DNA of 64,000 nt from Leifsonia sp. PS1209. GTDB lineage: Bacteria; Actinomycetota; Actinomycetes; Actinomycetales; Microbacteriaceae. Shown piece by piece: positions 1 through 8,963 of the stretch (the stretch's first letter is position 1; each line of letters begins with the position of its first letter). Under the pieces are notes generated by a model, which saw only the letters and a program-made list of their open reading frames with translations, was not told where the DNA came from and searched no databases. The stretch is taken from positions 1,984,001 through 2,048,000 of the forward strand of contig NZ_CP051154.1 of the NCBI RefSeq assembly GCF_012317045.1, in the 5' to 3' direction. The translations under genes were made by a program, and so were the position numbers.

Positions 1-111
1 GAGGAACTGGAAGAGGTGCGGATCAAAGCGCGGGCGTTGTTCGCCGCCGCCGGGCTGTTCGCAGCGGACGCACAGCCACCAGGGAACGGATCGGCCGACC
101 GCAACGTTTAG
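1..111 (+). CDS. C-terminal end of an unidentified protein (partial)
   Basis: An open frame enters from the left edge and ends at the TAG at 109-111, leaving 36 residues. The visible part starts with a charged helix-like stretch ([20 protein letters not shown]) and ends in a low-complexity tail. The -10-like hexamer of leuS overlaps its stop codon, so leuS probably has its own promoter. The family cannot be recognised from this fragment. Confidence 0.6.
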   Translation, partial: EELEEVRIKARALFAAAGLFAADAQPPGNGSADRNV

Positions 112-117
112 TAGTGT
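112..117 (+). promoter_or_regulatory. Candidate -10 element of leuS
   Basis: The hexamer TAGTGT overlaps the stop codon of the upstream gene. If used, transcription would start near 124. That would exclude the in-frame GTG at 114 and ATG at 120 as leuS starts and leave a leader of about 77 bases before the GTG at 201. No clear -35 box is visible. Confidence 0.4.
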
Positions 118-200
118 GGATGTTTGGGCGCACGCCGCCCGACGTCTTCCCGGCCGCATCCACTCGACAGCGGCCAAGCACCTTCAAGAATGAGAGTCAC

Positions 201-2789
201 GTGGCACACGAGCACGATTCAGCGAACGCGCCGGCCGAGGGCGCGCACTACGACTTCGCCGCCATTCAGGACAAGTGGCTTCCGGTCTGGGACGACCTGA
301 AGCCATTCGCCACGGACGACCCGGCGGACACCCGTCCGCGCAAATACGTGCTCGACATGTTCCCCTACCCGTCCGGCGACCTGCACATGGGTCACGCCGA
401 GGCGTACGCGCTGGGCGACGTGATCGCCCGCTATTGGCGTCAGCAGGGCTTCAACGTGCTGCACCCGATCGGCTGGGACTCGTTCGGTCTGCCGGCGGAG
501 AACGCCGCGATCAAGCGCGGGCTCGACCCGAACGGCTGGACCAACGACAACATCGCGCAGCAGAAGGCCAGCATGCGCCGCTACGCGCCCAGCTTCGACT
601 GGGATCGCGTGCTGCAGACCAGCGATCCGGAGTATTACCGCTGGAACCAGTGGCTGTTCCTGAAGCTGTACGAGAAGGGCCTGGCGTACCGCAAGGCCAG
701 CTCGGTCAACTGGTGCCCGTTCGACCAGACGGTGCTGGCGAACGAGCAGGTCGTCAACGGCCGCTGCGAGCGCTGCGACAACCTGGTCACCAAGAAGAAG
801 CTGACCCAGTGGTACTTCCGGATCACCGACTACGCCGACCGCCTGCTGGACGACCTGAACCAGCTGGAGGGCGCGTGGCCGTCCAAGGTGCTGTCGATGC
901 AGCGCAACTGGATCGGCCGCTCCACCGGCGCGGACGTGCAGTTCGCGATCGAGGGCCGCGACGAGCCGGTCACGGTGTACACGACGCGTCCTGACACGCT
1001 CTACGGTGCGACGTTCATGGTAGTCGCCCCCGACTCCGACCTGGCCGCCGAGCTGGTGAAGGATGCGCGTCCGGAGGTCAAGCAGCGCTTCGACGACTAC
1101 CTGGATGCTGTCCGCGGCACCACGGAGATGGACCGCCTCTCCACCGAGCGCGAGAAGACCGGCGTCTTCCTGGAACGCCACGCGATCAACCCGCTGACCG
1201 GCGAGAAGCTGCCGATCTGGGCGGCGGACTACGTGCTGGCCGACTACGGTCACGGCGCGATCATGGCCGTGCCGGCGCACGACCAGCGCGACCTGGACTT
1301 CGCCCGCGCCTTCGACCTGCCCGTGCGCGTGGTCGTCGACACGAACCAGCCCGTCACCGGCGCCATCCCGGTCATCCACACCGACCCGGAGACCGGCGAG
1401 CCGATCCTGCCGGACGACCTGCCGCTGCAGAACCCGTCGGAGACCGGCGTCGCGCTGACCGGCGAAGGCCGTCTGATCAACTCCGGGCCGTTCGACGGGC
1501 TGAGCAAGTCGAACGCGATCCGTCGCGTCACCGAGGCGCTGCAGGCGAGCAGCCTGGGCGTGCCGGCGAAGAACTTCCGCCTGCGCGACTGGCTGATCTC
1601 GCGCCAGCGGTACTGGGGTACCCCCATCCCGATCATCCACTGCGAGGTCTGCGGCGAGGTTCCCGTGCCGGAGTCCGACCTGCCGGTGCTGCTCCCGCCC
1701 GCGGAGGGCCTCGACCTGCAGCCGAAGGGCACCAGCCCGCTGGGAGCGGCGTCGGACTGGGTCAACGTGGCCTGCCCGAACTGCGGTGGGCCTGCCACCC
1801 GCGACACGGACACAATGGACACGTTCGTGGACAGCTCGTGGTATTTTCTGCGCTTCCTGTCCGCTCGCGACGACACGCAGGCGTTCGACCCGGCAGAGGC
1901 GGAGAAGTGGGCGCCCGTCGACCAGTACGTCGGAGGCGTGACCCACGCCATCCTGCACCTGCTGTACTCCCGGTTCATCACCAAGGTGCTGTTCGACCAG
2001 GGCTACCTGAGCTTCACTGAGCCGTTCACGGCGCTGCTGAACCAGGGCATGGTGCTGATGGACGGCTCCGCGATGAGCAAGTCGCGCGGCAACCTGGTCA
2101 AGCTGTCCGAGCAGCTCGACGAGCACGGCGTGGATGCGGTCCGCCTCACCATGTCGTTCGCCGGACCGCCGGAGGACGACATCGACTGGGCGGACGTCTC
2201 GCCGTCCGGCAGCGCCAAGTTCCTGGCCCGCGCCTGGCGCGTCGCCCACGACGTGACCAGCAGCCCGGATGCGGTCTGGAAGAACGGGGACACGGCTCTG
2301 CGCCGCGTCACCCACCGCTTCCTCGCCGACGCGCCGGGACTGGTCGAGGCGTTCAAGTTCAACGTCGTCGTCGCGCGCCTGATGGAGCTGGTGAACGCCA
2401 CCCGCAAGACCATCGACAGCGGCGCGGGCCCCGCCGACCCCGCCGTGCGCGAGGCGGCAGAGGTCACGGCGATGGCCCTGAACCTGTTCGCGCCGTACGC
2501 GGCGGAGGACATGTGGTCGATGCTCGGCTACGAGCCCGCGGTCGCGCTGGCCCAGTGGCGCAAGCCGGACCCGACGCTGCTGATCGAGGAGTCGGTCACC
2601 GCGGTCATCCAGGTCGACGGCAAGGTCCGCGACCGCCTCGAGGTCTCCCCGAAGATCTCGACGGACGAGCTGGAAGCCCTCGGACGCGCCTCCGAGGCCG
2701 TGAAGCGCTCGGTGGGCGACCGCGAGATCGTGAACGTGATCGTGCGCGCGCCGCGCCTGGTGAACATCGCGACGCGGGCGCGCGGCTAG
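201..2789 (+). CDS. leuS: Leucyl-tRNA synthetase
   Basis: Charges tRNA-Leu with leucine in the cytoplasm. The class I signature HMGH lies near residue 62 within [15 protein letters not shown], and the KMSKS-type loop appears as AMSKS near residue 625. Between them is the CP1 editing insertion with the threonine-rich [12 protein letters not shown] segment; a DSSWYFLRF segment and an anticodon-binding C-terminus follow. The 862-residue length is normal. I chose the GTG at 201, which begins MAHEHDS. Upstream in-frame GTG 114 and ATG 120 would add about 29 residues unlike the family and lie on or before the likely transcription start. A terminator follows the gene. Confidence 0.95.
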   Translation: MAHEHDSANAPAEGAHYDFAAIQDKWLPVWDDLKPFATDDPADTRPRKYVLDMFPYPSGDLHMGHAEAYALGDVIARYWRQQGFNVLHPIGWDSFGLPAENAAIKRGLDPNGWTNDNIAQQKASMRRYAPSFDWDRVLQTSDPEYYRWNQWLFLKLYEKGLAYRKASSVNWCPFDQTVLANEQVVNGRCERCDNLVTKKKLTQWYFRITDYADRLLDDLNQLEGAWPSKVLSMQRNWIGRSTGADVQFAIEGRDEPVTVYTTRPDTLYGATFMVVAPDSDLAAELVKDARPEVKQRFDDYLDAVRGTTEMDRLSTEREKTGVFLERHAINPLTGEKLPIWAADYVLADYGHGAIMAVPAHDQRDLDFARAFDLPVRVVVDTNQPVTGAIPVIHTDPETGEPILPDDLPLQNPSETGVALTGEGRLINSGPFDGLSKSNAIRRVTEALQASSLGVPAKNFRLRDWLISRQRYWGTPIPIIHCEVCGEVPVPESDLPVLLPPAEGLDLQPKGTSPLGAASDWVNVACPNCGGPATRDTDTMDTFVDSSWYFLRFLSARDDTQAFDPAEAEKWAPVDQYVGGVTHAILHLLYSRFITKVLFDQGYLSFTEPFTALLNQGMVLMDGSAMSKSRGNLVKLSEQLDEHGVDAVRLTMSFAGPPEDDIDWADVSPSGSAKFLARAWRVAHDVTSSPDAVWKNGDTALRRVTHRFLADAPGLVEAFKFNVVVARLMELVNATRKTIDSGAGPADPAVREAAEVTAMALNLFAPYAAEDMWSMLGYEPAVALAQWRKPDPTLLIEESVTAVIQVDGKVRDRLEVSPKISTDELEALGRASEAVKRSVGDREIVNVIVRAPRLVNIATRARG

Positions 2790-2807
2790 TCGTTCTGCGT
2801 TGGCTCT

Positions 2808-2839
2808 GACGGCCGCTCTCCACAGGGAGGGCGGCCGTC
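2808..2839 (+). terminator. Terminator after leuS
   Basis: A perfect 9-bp stem (GACGGCCGC with GCGGCCGTC) encloses a 14-base loop and is followed by a short GTGTTTTCC run. It lies 19 bases after the leuS stop and before the comEA promoter. Confidence 0.7.
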
Positions 2840-2902
2840 GGTGTTTTCCACGGGTTTTTCGTGGGGCGCTGGGGGAGTGTGCCTAGTTCGTAGCGTGAGG
2901 GG

Positions 2903-3583
2903 ATGCGGGAGACGGATGCGGATGGTGAAGCGGGTGCTGCGGGTGTTGCGGAGGACGTGGCGGATGTCGTTGTGCCACGGTCTGGGCGGGTTCGTCTCGG
3001 GGTAGGCGCTGCGGTCGTCCTGCTGCTGGGAGCTCTGGTGGTGACGGTCGTCGTGTCGGCGTTCGGCCAGCAGGGCTCCACGACCACGGTCGATGCGCCT
3101 GCACCGTCTCCGTCGAGTGCTGGTGACCCTTCGCCCACGCCGGGCAGGGAACTGCTGGTGCACGTGCTCGGAGCCGTCGCCAACCCGGGGCTGGTCACCC
3201 TCGCAGCGGGAGGGCGCGTGCTCGACGCGGTCGCCGCGGCGGGCGGGCTCACCGAGGATGCCGATCTCAGCACCGTCAACCTCGCCCGCCCTGTCACCGA
3301 CGGCGAGCAGCTCGCGGTCCCGCGCGCCGGAGAGCCGCTTCCTCCGCCGCCCGCTGCCGGTTCGGGTGCTGCCGCGTCTGGCTCTTCCGCGTCCACGGTG
3401 AATCTCAACACCGCCACGCAGTCCGACCTCGAGACTCTCCCGCGTATCGGCCCCGCCCTCGCCTCCCGCATCCTCGACTGGCGTACCGCGAACGGCCGCT
3501 TCACCTCGCCCGCCGACCTCCTCGCCATCACCGGCATCGGCCAGAAACTCTTCGACGGCCTCAAAGACCGGGTGACCGTATGA
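2903..3583 (+). CDS. comEA: ComEA family DNA-binding competence protein
   Basis: Membrane-anchored double-stranded DNA receptor of the competence uptake machinery. One transmembrane helix lies at about residues 34-55. A SLBB-like segment (LLVHVLGAVANPGLVTLAAG) follows. The C-terminal helix-hairpin-helix region begins VNLNTATQSDLETLPRIGPA and contains the second hairpin ITGIGQKLFDGL. The length of 226 residues is typical. The -10 hexamer TAGCGT at 2891-2896 sits six bases before the ATG and there is no ribosome binding site, so the message is probably leaderless. The stop overlaps the comEC start by four bases (ATGA), indicating an operon. Whether the organism is competent cannot be told from here. 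Confidence 0.9.
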   Translation: MRETDADGEAGAAGVAEDVADVVVPRSGRVRLGVGAAVVLLLGALVVTVVVSAFGQQGSTTTVDAPAPSPSSAGDPSPTPGRELLVHVLGAVANPGLVTLAAGGRVLDAVAAAGGLTEDADLSTVNLARPVTDGEQLAVPRAGEPLPPPPAAGSGAAASGSSASTVNLNTATQSDLETLPRIGPALASRILDWRTANGRFTSPADLLAITGIGQKLFDGLKDRVTV

Positions 3584-6396
3584 GACCCGACCTCCGCCTG
3601 ATCCCACCGGCCGTCTCCCTCTGGGTCGCCGCCGCACTCACCATCGGAGCCCCGGATGCGGCCCGCCCGCTCGCCGTCGCCTGCTGGATCCTCGCCGCCG
3701 GCGCCCTGCTCGTCGCGGTGTTGGTCGGGCGCGCGCGGGCGACCGCTCGACGGCGTCCGCCTCGAGCGCGCACGAACCACCGCGCAGCGCTCCTCGCAAC
3801 GCTCTGCAGCGTGTCCTTCGCGTCCGTCGCTCTGGTTACCAGCGTGGTCGCCACGCAGGCTCAGACGAGAACGCCGCCGATCCTCACCGACGGTGCCGAC
3901 CGTCAGCGAGTCACCATGACCGTGCGCGTCGACAGTACCCCGCACCACATCTCACCCGGCTTCGACGGTGCCGAGCGCGCGCGCTGGCGCGGAACCGCCC
4001 AATCGGTTCTTTTACCTTCACCCACACCCACCCCCATCTCCGCCCCCGTCACCGTCATCGCCCCACTCCCACCTTCAGCACCCCCACCACCGTTCGGCGC
4101 CCTCGTCCGCGTCACCGGCACCCTCACCGCGAACGCCCCAGGCGAACCCACCGCCTTCACCCTCTCCGCCACCGCGCCCGCCACCCCACTCGACGACCCA
4201 CCCTGGTGGCTCGCCTGGACAGAGCAGGTCCGGCACCGTTTCGCCGCCGCCTCCGCGATCACCCCCGGCAACGGAGGCGCGCTCCTCCCCGGTCTCGCGA
4301 TCGGCGACGAGACGGCCGTCCCCGCCGACCTCGACACCGCCATGAAGGCCGCCTCCCTCAGTCACCTCACCGCGGTCAGCGGCGCGAATTGCGCGATGAT
4401 CACCGCCGTCGCCTTCTTCGTCTCCGCACGACTCGGACTCGGGCGCCGCACCCGCGTCCTCGTCGCCCTCCTCGCGCTGGCTGCGTTCGTCATCCTCGTG
4501 ACCCCGGGCGGAAGCGTCATCCGTGCATCCACGATGGCCGTGGTGGTCCTCGTCGGCATCGCCCGGGGACGCCCCTCGCAGGGACTCCCGCTGCTCGCAC
4601 TGGCGGTCATCGTCCTCCTCGTGCACGACCCCTGGCTCGCCCGCGACTACGGCTTCGCACTGTCGGTCCTGGCCACAGGAGGGCTGATGCTGCTCGCCGG
4701 CCCGCTCGCGCGCATCCTGAGCAGGTGGCTGCCGCAAACCCTGGCGGTCGCACTCGCGGTACCCGTGGCGGCCCAGCTCGCCTGTCAACCGGTCCTCATC
4801 CTGCTCTCGCCGACCCTTCCGCTCTACGGCGTCGCCGCCAACCTCCTGGCCGCACCGGCGGCACCGGTGGCGACGCTCCTCGGCTGCCTCGCCTGCGTCG
4901 CGTTGCCGTTCCTCCCCGCGCTCGGTCAGGCGCTCGTCTGGGCGGCGTGGGCGCCGTCCGCCTGGATCGCCCAGGTCGCGACCGCCACCAGCGCCCTCCC
5001 AGGCAGCGCGCTCCCGTGGGCCGACGGCATCGTCGGCGTCCTACTCTGCGCGGCGGCTCTGGTCGCGGTCACGGTCCTGGCCTTGGCACGCCCACGTGTC
5101 GGACGGGGGATGCTCGCCACCGTGGCCACCGCCTCCCTCTTTCTCGGTACCGTCGGCTACCTGGGCATCCTCGGCGGAACCGTCATCGGCCGCGCCGTCG
5201 CGCTCCCGGACACCTGGCGGCTCGCCGCCTGCGATGTCGGCCAGGGCGACGCACTCCTCATCCGGGACGGCGACCATGTCGCCATGATCGACGTCGGACG
5301 CGAACCCGCCCTCGCCACCGCCTGCCTCGACACCCTCGGCATCGCACACATCCACCTGCTGATCCTCACCCACTTCGACGTCGACCACGTCGGCGGCCTC
5401 CCTGCCGTCCTCGGCCGGGTGGAGCGCGCACTCGTCGGGGAGCCGGGCCGAGAGCTCGACACCCGCGCCCTGGACTCCCTCCGCGAATCGGGCGCGACGG
5501 TCGAGCAGGTCGTCGCCGGCGCGCACGGAACGCTCGGCGCCGCCACCTGGACGGTCCTCTGGCCGCCCCAGCCGCCACCGGGAACACCGGCGCTGGCCGG
5601 CAATCCCGGCAGCATCACGGTCGCCCTCGATGGCCACGGGATGCGCTCGATCTTCCTCGGCGACCTCGGCGAGACCAGCCAGGATGCGCTTCTCGCCACG
5701 GGAGACTTCCGCCCGGTCGACGTCGTCAAAGTCGCCCATCATGGCTCCGCTGACCAAAGCCCACGCTTGTACTCGGCCCTGAACGCGAGCCTCGCCCTCG
5801 TCTCGGTCGGCGCGGACAACGGCTACGGACACCCCACCCGCTCCGCCCTCGGGATGCTCGCCGCCACGGGCAGCACCGTCGCCCGCACCGACCACTCCGG
5901 CCTCCTCCTCGTCTCACCCGGCCCCGTCCCCGGCCGCGTCGATCTCTGGACAGAACGCGACCTACCACCCGCGACCCCCGACGCTCTCGCCAGCCCGGTG
6001 GCCGTCAGCACCAGTTCCCGGGCGGAACGCGACCCACCGCCCGCATCCACCGTCCCGCCATCCGCCCCGGCGCCCGGTGACGGTGGCCGCCCGTACACTG
6101 GAATAGACCGAGGAGGAACGTGGCGGCACGAGGCGGCAGCAGGGCGAGCGCGAGCAAGGGGCGGGCGCCGAGCGCCGTCATCCCGCAGCTCGCGTGGAAC
6201 CAGATCAGGACGGCGCCGGTGGTGCTGGTGTCCGGTCCGGAGGGGTTCCTCGCCGACCGGTCCATCCGGATGCTGCGCGACGCTCTCAAGGCCGAGGACG
6301 CGAGTCTCGAGATCAGCGACATCAACGCGGCGGACTACGCGCCGGGGGAGTTGCTTACTCTTGCGAGCCCCTCCCTGTTCGGTGAGCCCCGACTGA
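3580..6396 (+). CDS. comEC: ComEC/Rec2 family DNA uptake channel
   Basis: Polytopic membrane protein that passes single-stranded DNA into the cell. N-terminal helices are followed by the competence domain (HLTAVSGANCAMITAV near residue 265) and many transmembrane segments. A C-terminal metallo-beta-lactamase-like domain carries LTHFDVDHVGGL near residue 596 and VKVAHHGSADQSPR near residue 715. The start overlaps comEA by ATGA. The frame stays open to 6396, 277 bases into holA. The conserved part ends near residue 790 (GRVDLWTERDL), and the tail after about 6115 is arginine-rich and looks like an out-of-frame reading of holA. Either the natural protein overlaps holA or a base error removed an earlier stop. 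The 3' end is therefore uncertain. Confidence 0.85.
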   Translation: MRPDLRLIPPAVSLWVAAALTIGAPDAARPLAVACWILAAGALLVAVLVGRARATARRRPPRARTNHRAALLATLCSVSFASVALVTSVVATQAQTRTPPILTDGADRQRVTMTVRVDSTPHHISPGFDGAERARWRGTAQSVLLPSPTPTPISAPVTVIAPLPPSAPPPPFGALVRVTGTLTANAPGEPTAFTLSATAPATPLDDPPWWLAWTEQVRHRFAAASAITPGNGGALLPGLAIGDETAVPADLDTAMKAASLSHLTAVSGANCAMITAVAFFVSARLGLGRRTRVLVALLALAAFVILVTPGGSVIRASTMAVVVLVGIARGRPSQGLPLLALAVIVLLVHDPWLARDYGFALSVLATGGLMLLAGPLARILSRWLPQTLAVALAVPVAAQLACQPVLILLSPTLPLYGVAANLLAAPAAPVATLLGCLACVALPFLPALGQALVWAAWAPSAWIAQVATATSALPGSALPWADGIVGVLLCAAALVAVTVLALARPRVGRGMLATVATASLFLGTVGYLGILGGTVIGRAVALPDTWRLAACDVGQGDALLIRDGDHVAMIDVGREPALATACLDTLGIAHIHLLILTHFDVDHVGGLPAVLGRVERALVGEPGRELDTRALDSLRESGATVEQVVAGAHGTLGAATWTVLWPPQPPPGTPALAGNPGSITVALDGHGMRSIFLGDLGETSQDALLATGDFRPVDVVKVAHHGSADQSPRLYSALNASLALVSVGADNGYGHPTRSALGMLAATGSTVARTDHSGLLLVSPGPVPGRVDLWTERDLPPATPDALASPVAVSTSSRAERDPPPASTVPPSAPAPGDGGRPYTGIDRGGTWRHEAAAGRARARGGRRAPSSRSSRGTRSGRRRWCWCPVRRGSSPTGPSGCCATLSRPRTRVSRSATSTRRTTRRGSCLLLRAPPCSVSPD
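6094..6099 (+). promoter_or_regulatory. Candidate -10 element of holA
   Basis: The hexamer TACACT lies 20 bases before the holA GTG and is followed by a strong ribosome binding site (GGAGGA). It lies inside the extended comEC frame. Confidence 0.5.
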
Positions 6397-7163
6397 TCAG
6401 GGTCGAGGCGGTCGAGAAGTGCAACGACGCGTTCCTCAGCGACATGCTCGACTACCTGCCGAGCACCGCGGACGGCACGGTCGTGGTTCTCCGCCACGGT
6501 GGCGGCGTGCGCGGCAAGAAGCTGCTCGACGCCATCCGGGCCGGAGGCGGAGGAGGCATAGAGGTGGTCTGCACCGAGCTGAAGAAGGACTCTGACAAGT
6601 ACGACTTCGCCCAGGCCGAGTTCCGGAACGCCGGCAAGAAGATCACGGCAGGAGCGTTGCGCGCGGTGACGTCCGCGTTCGCCGACGACCTGGCCGAACT
6701 GGCCGCCGCGTGCCAGCAACTCATCTCCGACACCGCCGCCGAGGTCACCGAGGCGACGGTCGACAAGTATTACGGCGGCCGCGTCGAGACGAACGCCTTC
6801 CACGTCGCAGATGCTGCAATCGCCGGACGCTACGGAGAGGCCCTGGTCACGATGCGGCACGCCCTCGCGTCCGGCGCCGACCCCGTACCGATGGTGGCGG
6901 CGTTCGCGAGCAAGGTCCGCACGATGGCGAAGCTGTCCGGCGCACGCGGAGGCTCCGGCCAGCTCGCGCAGCAGTTCGGCCTCGCCCCCTGGCAGGTCGA
7001 CCGCGCCAAACGCGACCTCCAGGGCTGGACGGAAGACGGCCTCGGCCGCTGCATCGAGGTCCTCGCCGAAACCGACGCCAATGTCAAGGGCGGCGGCCGC
7101 GACCCGGTCTTCGCCCTCGAACGCATGATCCGCATCGTCAGCGCCCGCGGCCGCGGCGCCTGA
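6120..7163 (+). CDS. holA: DNA polymerase III delta subunit
   Basis: Clamp-loader subunit that opens the beta sliding clamp during replication. The 347-residue protein shows the family features: an N-terminal AAA+-like region beginning VVLVSGPEGFLADRSIRMLR, a middle segment VVVLRHGGGVRGKKLLDAIR, and a C-terminal helical collar ending in ALERMIRIVSARG. The GTG start is preceded by GAGGAGGAAC, one of the best ribosome binding sites in the window. The comEC frame overlaps its first 277 bases. holA next to comEC is a common bacterial order. Confidence 0.93.
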   Translation: MAARGGSRASASKGRAPSAVIPQLAWNQIRTAPVVLVSGPEGFLADRSIRMLRDALKAEDASLEISDINAADYAPGELLTLASPSLFGEPRLIRVEAVEKCNDAFLSDMLDYLPSTADGTVVVLRHGGGVRGKKLLDAIRAGGGGGIEVVCTELKKDSDKYDFAQAEFRNAGKKITAGALRAVTSAFADDLAELAAACQQLISDTAAEVTEATVDKYYGGRVETNAFHVADAAIAGRYGEALVTMRHALASGADPVPMVAAFASKVRTMAKLSGARGGSGQLAQQFGLAPWQVDRAKRDLQGWTEDGLGRCIEVLAETDANVKGGGRDPVFALERMIRIVSARGRGA

Positions 7164-7192
7164 CGCAGCGCGCCACGCTCGGCTGAGCCCGC

Positions 7193-7264
7193 GTCCGACC
7201 CATCCTGCCCGTCCGACCCATCCTGCGCGCCCGACCCATCCTGCGCGTCCGACCCATCCCGCAC
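7193..7264. repeat. Four tandem copies of an 18-bp unit
   Basis: Four units with consensus GTCCGACCCATCCTGCGC start at 7193, 7211, 7229 and 7247. They differ at a few positions, and a partial fifth unit follows. The array lies between the convergent genes holA and rpsT. Eighteen is a multiple of three, so an open frame on the minus strand reads through it with a GSDAQD-type repeat. That frame overlaps holA and I do not regard it as a gene. Confidence 0.85.
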
Positions 7265-7357
7265 GTCCGGCCGAGCCACCACATCCGCCGTTTCCTCGCG
7301 CGCGGCCGTGTCATCCCACCACCCGATCCCACGCGCCCTGACCCACCCACCACAAAC

Positions 7358-7394
7358 GCGAAGAGCCCCCGTCGTCACGACGGGGGCTCTTCGC
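7358..7394. terminator. Bidirectional terminator between holA and rpsT
   Basis: A perfect 17-bp stem with a 3-base loop: GCGAAGAGCCCCCGTCG at 7358-7374 pairs with 7378-7394. It lies 30 bases past the rpsT stop on the minus strand and could also stop holA transcripts. There is little U-tract on either side, as is usual in this genome. Confidence 0.8.
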
Positions 7395-7424
7395 TGCCGG
7401 AAGAGTCCGGGATGCTGGTGCTGC

Positions 7425-7685
7425 TTAGAGGGCTGCGACCTGCTTGGCGATCGCCGACTTCTTGTTGGCGGCCTGGTTCTTGTGGATGACGCCCTTGCTG
7501 GCCGCCTTGTCGAGCTTCTTCGTAGCGAGCTTCAGCGCCGAAGTCGCCTTGTCCTTGTCGCCGGCTGCAACGGCCTCGCGGGTCGCGCGGACCGCGGTCT
7601 TGACCTCGCTCTTGACAGCCTTGTTTCGCTCCTGGGCCTTCTTGTTGGTGCCGATGCGCTTGATCTGCGACTTGATGTTTGCCAC
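7425..7685 (-). CDS. rpsT: 30S ribosomal protein S20
   Basis: Small ribosomal subunit protein that binds 16S rRNA. The 86 residues are lysine- and alanine-rich and begin [20 protein letters not shown], the classic S20 N-terminus. The start is a GTG with only a weak upstream purine stretch (GAAAG). A promoter about 100 bases upstream gives the message an unusually long leader for this window. It is convergent with holA, with a shared terminator between them. Confidence 0.97.
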   Translation of the reverse strand: MANIKSQIKRIGTNKKAQERNKAVKSEVKTAVRATREAVAAGDKDKATSALKLATKKLDKAASKGVIHKNQAANKKSAIAKQVAAL

Positions 7686-7786
7686 GTGGTTACTTTCGTT
7701 CGAAGTGAGTTTCGGATGAGCCGCTCAGCGAGAGAGGGCGCCTTGCGGCAGTCGTGCGGAAGAACCCACACGCAAGCCAACAAACA

Positions 7787-7815
7787 ACTTTACCAGCGAG
7801 CGGGCTCTGCGCCAA
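7787..7815 (-). promoter_or_regulatory. rpsT promoter
   Basis: On the minus strand TTGGCG (7810-7815) and TAAAGT (7787-7792) are separated by 17 bases, a good fit to a housekeeping sigma promoter. Transcription would start near 7780, giving a leader of about 95 bases before the GTG start. S20 synthesis is autoregulated through its leader in Escherichia coli; whether this leader has that role is not shown. Confidence 0.6.
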
Positions 7816-7883
7816 ACCGGTCCGGGGGCGCTGCACGCGAGGTCAGGCAGGCGGAGCACCCCCGGAGTCGATGAGGCGGACGC

Positions 7884-8783
7884 TCAGTCCGCCGTGCCCG
7901 CTCCGACGGCGGCCGGAGCGTACGACCCGCTCACCAGCTCGTCGAGCAGGGTCGGCCCGTTCGGCTCCCAGCCGAGGTCGATGCGGGCCTTCGTTCCGCG
8001 TGCCTGCTGGTCGAGGAACAGCGCGTCGGCGAAGTCCGCGCCGAGGCGGGCGCGCGTCTCGTCCGCGCTCTCCGGCTCAACGCCGCCGGAGACACCGGCC
8101 GCCGACGCCGCGGCCTCGCCGAGCTCGCGCACGGTCGGGTTCGCGCCGCTCGCGCCGAGGTAGACCGCGCCGGCGTCGCCGTTCTCGAACACCAGCACGT
8201 ACAGCGCGGCCAGGTCGTCCACGTGCACCGTCGTCCAGTGCTGCTCGCCGTCGCCGACCAGGCGGAGGGCGGGTGCGACGCCGGAGCCGCGGGGCGCATC
8301 CACGAGCACGTTGGCGATCCCTGCGCCGTGGCCATAGACGACGGCGGGCACGACGACCGCCGTACGGATGCCCTCTGCGGCGAGGACGCGCTCCTCCGTC
8401 GCCCGGCGCCACGCAGTCAGCGCTGGCGGGGCGGAGGGGGAGTCCTCGGTGATGTCCGGGTTGGCGCCGTACGACCAGATGCCTCCGGTGTGCACGAACG
8501 GCTTGCCGCTTCCTTCGAGGCCGCGCAGGACGGCGTCGACGAAGACCGGGTCGACATCCTTGGCCGATGCGAGGTGGATGACGCCGTCGCTCTCGCGGGC
8601 CGCCCGCTCGACGAGCTCGGCGTCGCTCGCGTCGCCGATGAGCGCGGTGGCCCCGGCTGCCTCGACTCGCGCGGCCTTCTCCTCGTCGCGCACCAGGGCG
8701 GTCACGCTGTGACCCTCCTCGAGGAGGCGGGGGAGGACGGATGATCCGATGAAGCCGGTCGCGCCGGTCAGGAGAATGCTCAT
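7884..8783 (-). CDS. NAD-dependent epimerase/dehydratase family protein (extended SDR)
   Basis: Rossmann-fold oxidoreductase or epimerase of unknown substrate. The nucleotide-binding glycine motif is TGATGFIGSSV near residues 6-16. The acidic GDASDAELVERAA segment and the HLASAKDVDP segment match the extended SDR fold. In place of a clean YxxxK motif there is only GGIWSYGANPD near residue 103, so catalytic activity is uncertain. The 299-residue length suits NmrA-like or epimerase-like members. The ATG is preceded by GGGAGC on the minus strand. The gene stands alone, divergent from the amidohydrolase. Confidence 0.8.
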   Translation of the reverse strand: MSILLTGATGFIGSSVLPRLLEEGHSVTALVRDEEKAARVEAAGATALIGDASDAELVERAARESDGVIHLASAKDVDPVFVDAVLRGLEGSGKPFVHTGGIWSYGANPDITEDSPSAPPALTAWRRATEERVLAAEGIRTAVVVPAVVYGHGAGIANVLVDAPRGSGVAPALRLVGDGEQHWTTVHVDDLAALYVLVFENGDAGAVYLGASGANPTVRELGEAAASAAGVSGGVEPESADETRARLGADFADALFLDQQARGTKARIDLGWEPNGPTLLDELVSGSYAPAAVGAGTAD

Positions 8784-8963
8784 GCTCCCGTGAAACGCCG
8801 CCGCCGCCGATCCATTCCCGCCACGTGATATTCATTCGCCGGCCTCGCCCGTCTCGGCGCACGCCACCGCATCGCCCGTGGTCCCGCCCACTCCGACGCC
8901 CCGCTCCACGCCACCCGCGGCCACCCGCCTCACCACCCCCACCCCAGGCGTATGGTCGAAGCC

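Noticed and set aside
114..200. N-terminal extension of leuS from GTG 114 or ATG 120
   Set aside because: The stretch does not resemble the family and lies on or before the probable transcription start; GTG 201 begins family-like sequence.
7193..7264. Possible CRISPR array
   Set aside because: The units are contiguous with no spacers, the unit is only 18 bp, and no cas gene is present.
6830..7378. A minus-strand frame with a GSDAQDGSD repeat
   Set aside because: It overlaps more than 300 bases of holA in antisense, and its repeat is only the translation of the 18-bp tandem array.
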